Shown here: positions 5,299-9,638 of the stretch, piece by piece
Numbering within the stretch: position 1 is the stretch's first letter
Layout of the letters: each line of letters opens with the position of its first letter
Assembly: GCA_013286075.1 (NCBI GenBank)
Contig: JABDGJ010000032.1
Span: 1 to 9,638, forward strand
DNA length: 9,638 nucleotides
DNA from: Chlamydiota bacterium
GTDB taxonomy: Bacteria > Chlamydiota > Chlamydiia > Chlamydiales > Parachlamydiaceae
Reading direction: 5' to 3'
The notes under the pieces: model-generated
What the model saw: the letters and a program-made list of their open reading frames with translations, nothing else
Told to the model about the DNA's origin: nothing
The model's database searches: none
Translations under genes and position numbers: made by a program

Positions 5299-6000
5299 CT
5301 ATATTGCCCAGGAGATTGTTTTTTTCTCTTTTTTTTCTAATAGGGTGTTAATAGTGGAAAAATGGCGACAGCCAAAAAAACCGTTATGTGCAGAAAGAGG
5401 AGAAGGATGAGCCGCGGTCAAAATCGGATGTTTTTTCTCGATTTCCGGGCTTTGTAAAAACCGGCATTTATCTTGGGCAGATTTTCCCCATAGTACAAAA
5501 ATAACGAACTCTTTTTTTTCTGCCAGACTACGAATTACGGCATCCGTAAAATTCTCCCACCCACGGCGGTGGTGTGACATAGGATCTCCTTCCCGTACAG
5601 TTAAGGTGGCATTTAGCAAAAGAATGCCTTGTTTTGCCCAAGAGAGGAGGCATCCGTGATTAGGTTTAGGACACCCCACATCGGCTTCTAATTCTTTAAA
5701 AATATTTTGTAAAGAAGGAGGGGGAGAAATCCCGTGAGGAACGCTAAAACAGAGCCCATGAGCTTGCTGTTTCCCATGATAAGGGTCTTGTCCTACGATG
5801 ACGACTTTCACGTCATCAAAGGGAGTTTGATAAAAGGCATTAAAAATTAAGTCCTTTGGAGGATAAATGGGAACTGGAGAATGCGTATATTCTTTTTCAA
5901 GAAATGCTGCCAAATGGATAAGATAAGGCTTAGATAATTCATCTTCTAAGGCTTTTTGCCAACTTTTCTCAAGAATAAAAGGGGTAAATATATCCATCAT
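5299..6000 (-). CDS. ung: Uracil-DNA glycosylase, family 1
   Basis: This 233-residue cytoplasmic repair enzyme removes uracil from DNA and begins base excision repair. All family 1 signatures are present: GQDPYHG at 70-76 with the catalytic water-activating Asp72, LCFSVP at 83-88 with the uracil-stacking Phe85, PSLQNI at 95-100, LLLNATLTV at 127-135 with the uracil-reading Asn130, and HPSPLSAHNGFFGC at 198-211 with His198 and the leucine loop that enters the minor groove. Length is normal for the family. The first ATG (6000) overlaps the preceding gene's TGA as ATGA. A second ATG follows directly at 5997. No Shine-Dalgarno sequence is evident, so translation probably depends on ribosomes ending the upstream gene. 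It is the last gene of the thrS cluster. Confidence 0.97.
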   Translation of the reverse strand: MMDIFTPFILEKSWQKALEDELSKPYLIHLAAFLEKEYTHSPVPIYPPKDLIFNAFYQTPFDDVKVVIVGQDPYHGKQQAHGLCFSVPHGISPPPSLQNIFKELEADVGCPKPNHGCLLSWAKQGILLLNATLTVREGDPMSHHRRGWENFTDAVIRSLAEKKEFVIFVLWGKSAQDKCRFLQSPEIEKKHPILTAAHPSPLSAHNGFFGCRHFSTINTLLEKKEKKTISWAI

Positions 6001-6755
6001 AACTGATCATCTTGTTGTGAAGAAAGCCAGGATTCTAATTCATGTACAATTTTTTTCACTTCGGTTTTTTGTTCTTTGGACATTTGATTAAAAACATTTC
6101 CAATGTTTGAATGAATAGAGCGGAGATTAGAAATAACGGTTTTTCCGATATTTTGTTTTCGTTTATCGAAGTTTTGCAAAGGAAATAATTCTCGAATAAG
6201 ATTGAGCATTTCTATTTTGGTCTCTCCTTTGTAATTCTCAACAACAGCTCGCTTTTTTTCGATGTTTCCCTCTCGGCTAGCCAATGCATAAACAGCTTGC
6301 CTGGGCATCATTTCAATTTGTGGGCGCAATTGTTTTGGCATTCCTTCACAAAATTCAAAATATTGTAAAAAATTATAAGGAGTCTGTCGATTTCCATAAG
6401 TGACCATTAACCAAGCTGTAAACGCCCCCTCCCGGTAGGAAATGAGAATTTCATGCGCCCTTTTGATTCTTTCTCCATGTAATAATGCGGCTTGATTGTT
6501 GATAGCTTTTACTTCAGAGGTAAGAGCAACGAGTTTTTCCAAATCTTCTTGAATATTTTCTTCCTGTCCTTGTGCATACTGTTTTAAAATGTCCTCTAAA
6601 TTTTCTTTCTCATATGCATGCAGATCAGCGACTCGAAAGACCCCGGAGAAACTTGTCAAATTTCCACTTGCCGATTGTTGGGCCATGGCATTCATTTTAG
6701 AGGTGTTTGCCCCCTGTTTCATTCTTTGATCAAGAATAGAGTTGATTTTTCCCAT
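5997..6755 (-). CDS. gp6D: pGP6-D-related protein (chromosomal paralog of chlamydial plasmid protein Pgp6)
   Basis: This 252-residue soluble protein matches, from memory, the core of Pgp6 and its chromosomal paralog CT583. The block from about 74 to 192 lines up: LVALTSEVKAINNQAALLHG, then ERIKRAHEIL, FTAWLMVTYGNRQTPYNFLQY (about 112-132) and MPRQAVYALASREGNIEKK (150-168), where plasmid Pgp6 has AVKLLTGQIKSIQKQ, NARKIL, FSSWIELVFRTKSSAYNALA and IPYKSAYILAARKGDLKTK. The family's molecular function is unknown. The helical core with a conserved Lys/Arg-rich stretch is compatible with nucleic-acid or partner binding. The N-terminal 35 residues are polar and probably disordered; the C-terminal tail is helical. 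The ATG at 6755 follows parA by 35 bp and has only a weak GGA ribosome site. The stop overlaps the ung start. The parA neighbour mirrors pgp5-pgp6 on the chlamydial plasmid, suggesting a joint partition or regulatory role. Confidence 0.87.
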   Translation of the reverse strand: MGKINSILDQRMKQGANTSKMNAMAQQSASGNLTSFSGVFRVADLHAYEKENLEDILKQYAQGQEENIQEDLEKLVALTSEVKAINNQAALLHGERIKRAHEILISYREGAFTAWLMVTYGNRQTPYNFLQYFEFCEGMPKQLRPQIEMMPRQAVYALASREGNIEKKRAVVENYKGETKIEMLNLIRELFPLQNFDKRKQNIGKTVISNLRSIHSNIGNVFNQMSKEQKTEVKKIVHELESWLSSQQDDQL

Positions 6756-6790
6756 CGGAATTTTCCATGTAAAGCGGTTTTACAATCTAG

Positions 6791-7546
6791 TTAGGGAGTG
6801 ACACGCCCTAAGAGTTCAGAGGTCAGAGCTACATAATCTTCTCCGGCTCGGCTATTTGTAGTATCAAATACGGGTTTACCATATACCGACGCCTCTGATA
6901 TGGCAATATCTCGTCGAATTTTGTTTTGGAATATTTTTTTAGGAAAAGTTCGTTCGATAAGATCAATAAATGCTTGGTTGCTTTTTCCTCTTGGATTCCA
7001 AAATGATAAAAGAACACCAAGAATTTGCAGGGAATGTCGTTTTCCAATTGTCTCTATAAATTGTCCCAGTCGTTCTAACCCTTTTACGCTATAGAATTCA
7101 GGAGTTGCGCAGATGAGGGCTTGATTGGCTGCAATCAGTGCTGATTCGGTTAACCAGCAAAGAGAGGGAGGAGTATCAATAAACACAAAATCATATTGAA
7201 GAGGGGACAAGAGAATTCGTAGTTTTTCATGGGAATAGCGGTCGGTAGCAAGCATCCCTGTCACTTCAACTCTCTCTAACCACGTATCGGCTGGGATTAG
7301 GAAAAGATTTGGAACTGTGGTTGTCCGAATGACCTGGTCTATTGTTTTTTCATTTTGTAAAACAGGAGCCAAGCTGTCGTTTTCATCAGGATCAAAACCG
7401 AGACCTGTCGTGAGATTCGCTTGTGCATCAAAATCGATGAGAAGAACTTTTTTCTGATGAAATTTTGCCAAAGCCGCTCCAATATGTAATGTGGACGAAG
7501 TTTTGGCTGTTCCACCTTTAAAACTATTGATTGTGATGATTTGCAT
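6791..7546 (-). CDS. parA: ParA/MinD-family ATPase (chlamydial chromosomal paralog of pGP5-D, CT582 type)
   Basis: This 251-residue deviant-Walker ATPase belongs to the family that dimerises on ATP and positions DNA or protein cargo. The P-loop is FKGGTAKTSS (9-18), with signature Lys10 and phosphate-binding Lys15; the usual KGGTGKT has Ala14 in place of Gly. Walker A' is LLIDFDAQANLTTGLG (35-50) and Walker B is FVFIDTPPS (120-128). The C-terminal part (RRDIAISEASVYGKPVF) is typical of ParA proteins. I prefer the ATG at 7546: it gives the family's usual MQ..-x-SFKGG start and has AGAGG nine bases upstream, across the thrS stop. A TTG at 7555 would add three residues. It begins 12 bases after thrS, with no parB nearby; the pGP6-like gene occupies the downstream position instead. 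In chlamydial plasmids the homologous Pgp5 influences gene expression, so a regulatory role is also possible. Confidence 0.93.
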   Translation of the reverse strand: MQIITINSFKGGTAKTSSTLHIGAALAKFHQKKVLLIDFDAQANLTTGLGFDPDENDSLAPVLQNEKTIDQVIRTTTVPNLFLIPADTWLERVEVTGMLATDRYSHEKLRILLSPLQYDFVFIDTPPSLCWLTESALIAANQALICATPEFYSVKGLERLGQFIETIGKRHSLQILGVLLSFWNPRGKSNQAFIDLIERTFPKKIFQNKIRRDIAISEASVYGKPVFDTTNSRAGEDYVALTSELLGRVTP

Positions 7547-7558
7547 GAGAGACAACCT

Positions 7559-9484
7559 CTAAGAGGGTGTAGAATAAGGGGATAAGGGAGATCGTTCTTT
7601 CTTTTCTTTGACAAGGTGTTCTAAAAATTGATCGATCTGTATTTCTCCATGGACGACATTGTCTCGCGTGCGCAAATTGGCGGTTTGGTGTTCAACTTCT
7701 TGGTCTCCTACGGTTAAAATATAATTGACCTGGGCAAGTTGGGCATTGCGTATTTTTTTGCTAACGGATTCATTGGAATGATCTACTTCGACATGGAACC
7801 GAGCCGTTCTACATTTCTTTGCAAGTTCTTGCGCATAGGGTTCATGTCGATCTGCCACATTTAGGATTCGGATGTGTATCGGACTCAACCAAAGAGGAAA
7901 TTTTCCTGCATAGTGTTCGATAAGAATTCCAAAAAAACGTTCAATAGAACCAAATAAAGCGCGGTGAATCATGATAGGTCTTTTATGGGAACCGTCATCC
8001 GCAGTGTATGTTAAATTAAATCGCTCTGGAAGGGCCATATCTAGTTGCACTGTCCCACATTGCCAACTTCGGTTAATGGCATCTCGAATGTGAAAGTCTA
8101 TTTTGGGTCCATAAAAGGCACCATCTCCTTCATTGATTCGGTATTCTCTTCCCGAGCTATCTAACGCTCCTTTTAAACCAGAAGTAGCAATTTCCCAGTC
8201 TTCGTCCGATCCAATCGTGTTTTTTGTGGGCCGAGTAGAAAGTTCAAGTCGATAAGTAAGGCCAAAAGTGGAATAAATTTCATCAGCCAGGGCAAGAACA
8301 GAGGCAATTTCTTGTTGGATATCAGTGGGTTTCATAAAAATATGTGCATCATCTTGATGAAAACTTCGGACTCGAAATAGGCCGGAAATGGCACCAGAAG
8401 GTTCATATCTGTGGACGTTTCCGATTTCTGCAATTCGCAAAGGGAGTTCTCGATAGCTATGTGTATGCGATTGGTAAAATAGCATACATCCTGGACAATT
8501 CATTGGTTTAATAGCAAATTCTCGATCCTCGACCTGCGAGGTATACATATGCTCTCGGTAATTAAACCAATGTCCTGAAATTTCCCATAGGTCTCTCGTC
8601 ATCATCGTGGGGGTTTTGATTTCAATATACCCATTTTGCTGAAGTGTTTCTCTCAAATAGGCAAGAAGTTCATTCCAGATAATGAGCCCTTTCGGATGGA
8701 TAAAAGGCATCCCAGGCGCTTCTTCTTTTAGAGAAAAAAGATCGAGTTGAGGGCCCAAAATTTTGTGGTCTCTTTTTTTAGCCTCGTCTAATTGGTGTAG
8801 GTATTCCTTCAATAGTTTTCGATCAGGAAAAGAAATGGCATATACACGAGTGAGCATTTCTTTAGTCGAATCTCCTCTCCAATAAGCTCCTGCTGTTTTC
8901 AGAATTTTACACGCTTTGATTTTTCCCAAATTATAGAGATGAGGACCTCGACAGAGATCGAAAAATTCTCCTTGTCTATACCCTGTTAAAGGGCTATTCG
9001 CTTCGAAACTTTCAATCAACTCACATTTATAAGGATTGTGTGAAAATAGATGGAGGGCTTCTTTCTTGGAAGAAATGACCTGTTTTTCGGATAGATAATT
9101 TGATGCGATAATGCTTTGCATTTCTTTTTCAATTTTATCAAAATCTTGGTCAGAGAGGTGGAGATTAGCAAAATCGTAATAAAACCCATTTTCGATAGGC
9201 GGTCCTATTGTGGGTTGTGCCTCAGGCCAAAGGCGCAAAATTGCCTGTGCCAACACGTGCGCAGAAGTATGCCAGAAAATCTCCTTTCCCTCTCGATCGT
9301 TAAAATTCCATAAAATCACTTTGTCGTCGTTGTGTAAAGGGTGAGAAAGATCGACAGTCTTGCCATTGATAGAAACTCCTAATGCTTCGTGAGGTCCCTT
9401 TCTATTCAAATAATCGGCCAAATCCTTTGCTGTACTCCCCTCGGGAAGCTCAATAATGGGTTCATCTTTTACATACACGCGCAT
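7559..9484 (-). CDS. thrS: Threonyl-tRNA synthetase
   Basis: This 641-residue cytoplasmic enzyme charges tRNA-Thr and has the full-length bacterial architecture (the E. coli enzyme has 642 residues). In order: a TGS domain (1-62); an editing domain with HTSAH (His72, His76) and CRGPH (Cys178, His182), which clears Ser-tRNA-Thr; the class II core with motif 1 near 285-295, motif 2 around 355-380 (GNVHRYEPSG, FRVRSFHQDDAH) and the three zinc ligands Cys330 (MNCPGC), His381 and His507 (MIHRAL); motif 3 with RALFGSIERFFGI (508-520); and an anticodon-binding domain from about 535 (HIRILNVADRHEPYAQELA). Nothing is missing. The ATG has GAAGGA about nine bases upstream. The gene leads a tight minus-strand cluster, with parA starting 12 bases after its stop. 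A hairpin pair in the sequence ahead may control it. Confidence 0.98.
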   Translation of the reverse strand: MRVYVKDEPIIELPEGSTAKDLADYLNRKGPHEALGVSINGKTVDLSHPLHNDDKVILWNFNDREGKEIFWHTSAHVLAQAILRLWPEAQPTIGPPIENGFYYDFANLHLSDQDFDKIEKEMQSIIASNYLSEKQVISSKKEALHLFSHNPYKCELIESFEANSPLTGYRQGEFFDLCRGPHLYNLGKIKACKILKTAGAYWRGDSTKEMLTRVYAISFPDRKLLKEYLHQLDEAKKRDHKILGPQLDLFSLKEEAPGMPFIHPKGLIIWNELLAYLRETLQQNGYIEIKTPTMMTRDLWEISGHWFNYREHMYTSQVEDREFAIKPMNCPGCMLFYQSHTHSYRELPLRIAEIGNVHRYEPSGAISGLFRVRSFHQDDAHIFMKPTDIQQEIASVLALADEIYSTFGLTYRLELSTRPTKNTIGSDEDWEIATSGLKGALDSSGREYRINEGDGAFYGPKIDFHIRDAINRSWQCGTVQLDMALPERFNLTYTADDGSHKRPIMIHRALFGSIERFFGILIEHYAGKFPLWLSPIHIRILNVADRHEPYAQELAKKCRTARFHVEVDHSNESVSKKIRNAQLAQVNYILTVGDQEVEHQTANLRTRDNVVHGEIQIDQFLEHLVKEKKERSPLSPYSTPS

Positions 9485-9574
9485 AGGGTTTTTTCCTTCG
9501 AATGATTTGGCAAAAAATCAGGATATCCAAACCGCCATAAAAAATGAAGAAAGGAAATTTTCATTAGAAAGACA

Positions 9575-9597
9575 CAATGGAAACCATTGTTTCCATT
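9575..9597 (-). promoter_or_regulatory. Overlapping alternative hairpins upstream of thrS
   Basis: AATGGAAAC (9576-9584) and GTTTCCATT (9589-9597) pair as nine perfect base pairs around CATT. The same bases can instead pair as CAATGG (9575-9580) with CCATTG (9584-9589) around AAA, and the two forms exclude each other. The site lies about 90 bases ahead of the thrS ATG. It could be an operator, a leader switch or an upstream gene's terminator. No CGT anticodon mimic of the E. coli thrS kind is seen, and I find no convincing promoter between it and thrS. Confidence 0.45.
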
Positions 9598-9638
9598 CCT
9601 AATTTATCTTTTTGAATTATTAATATTTAATTTTTAAT

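Noticed and set aside
6829..9313. Short frames inside parA and thrS (6829-7047, 6900-7094, 7339-7614, 9116-9313)
   Set aside because: They are shadows of well conserved genes.

Overview
The window looks like chromosomal DNA from an environmental (amoeba- or arthropod-associated) member of the Chlamydiae, order Parachlamydiales. No species or genus is claimed. Three things point there: a lysine/arginine/serine/alanine-rich histone H1-like tail (HctB/Hc2 type) at the left edge; the gene string thrS, ParA-type ATPase, pGP6-D-like protein, an order known from chlamydial chromosomes (CT581-CT583 in Chlamydia trachomatis); and the pGP6-D-like protein itself, a family I know only from chlamydiae and their plasmids. 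The DNA is AT-rich by eye, with AT-rich and structure-rich gaps between genes.

Layout from left to right. Bases 2-367 (+) are the 3' end of an HctB-like nucleoid protein whose start lies outside the window. It converges on a DHA1-type MFS efflux transporter (407-1657, -), with a long hairpin at 397-437 between and overlapping the two ends. Next is a two-domain, signal-peptide-bearing NagZ-type beta-N-acetylhexosaminidase (1749-3398, -) with a good sigma70-like promoter. Bases 3399-4302 hold no protein gene. They carry a proline tRNA (GGG anticodon) with its own terminator and probable promoter, a G-rich perfect mirror repeat and several inverted repeats. Two small unrecognised genes follow (132 and 58 codons, -), each with a Shine-Dalgarno sequence. 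Bases 4924-5298 are a gene-free stretch with a direct repeat pair 120 bp apart and a long imperfect inverted repeat of the 'ccacagag' type.

Bases 5299-9484 form one compact minus-strand cluster: thrS, then parA, then the pGP6-D-like gene, then ung. The gaps are 12 bp and 35 bp, and the last pair overlaps by 4 bp (ATGA). This joins tRNA charging, a ParA/MinD ATPase, a plasmid-paralog protein and uracil-DNA repair in one likely transcript. ParA next to pGP6 repeats the pGP5-pGP6 order of the chlamydial plasmid. The join to ung is what differs from the C. trachomatis arrangement as I recall it.

No CRISPR array, intact insertion sequence or prophage is visible. The least explained material is the 58- and 132-codon gene pair, the structured repeats around 3.6-3.7 kb and 5.0-5.27 kb, and the gp6-ung coupling.
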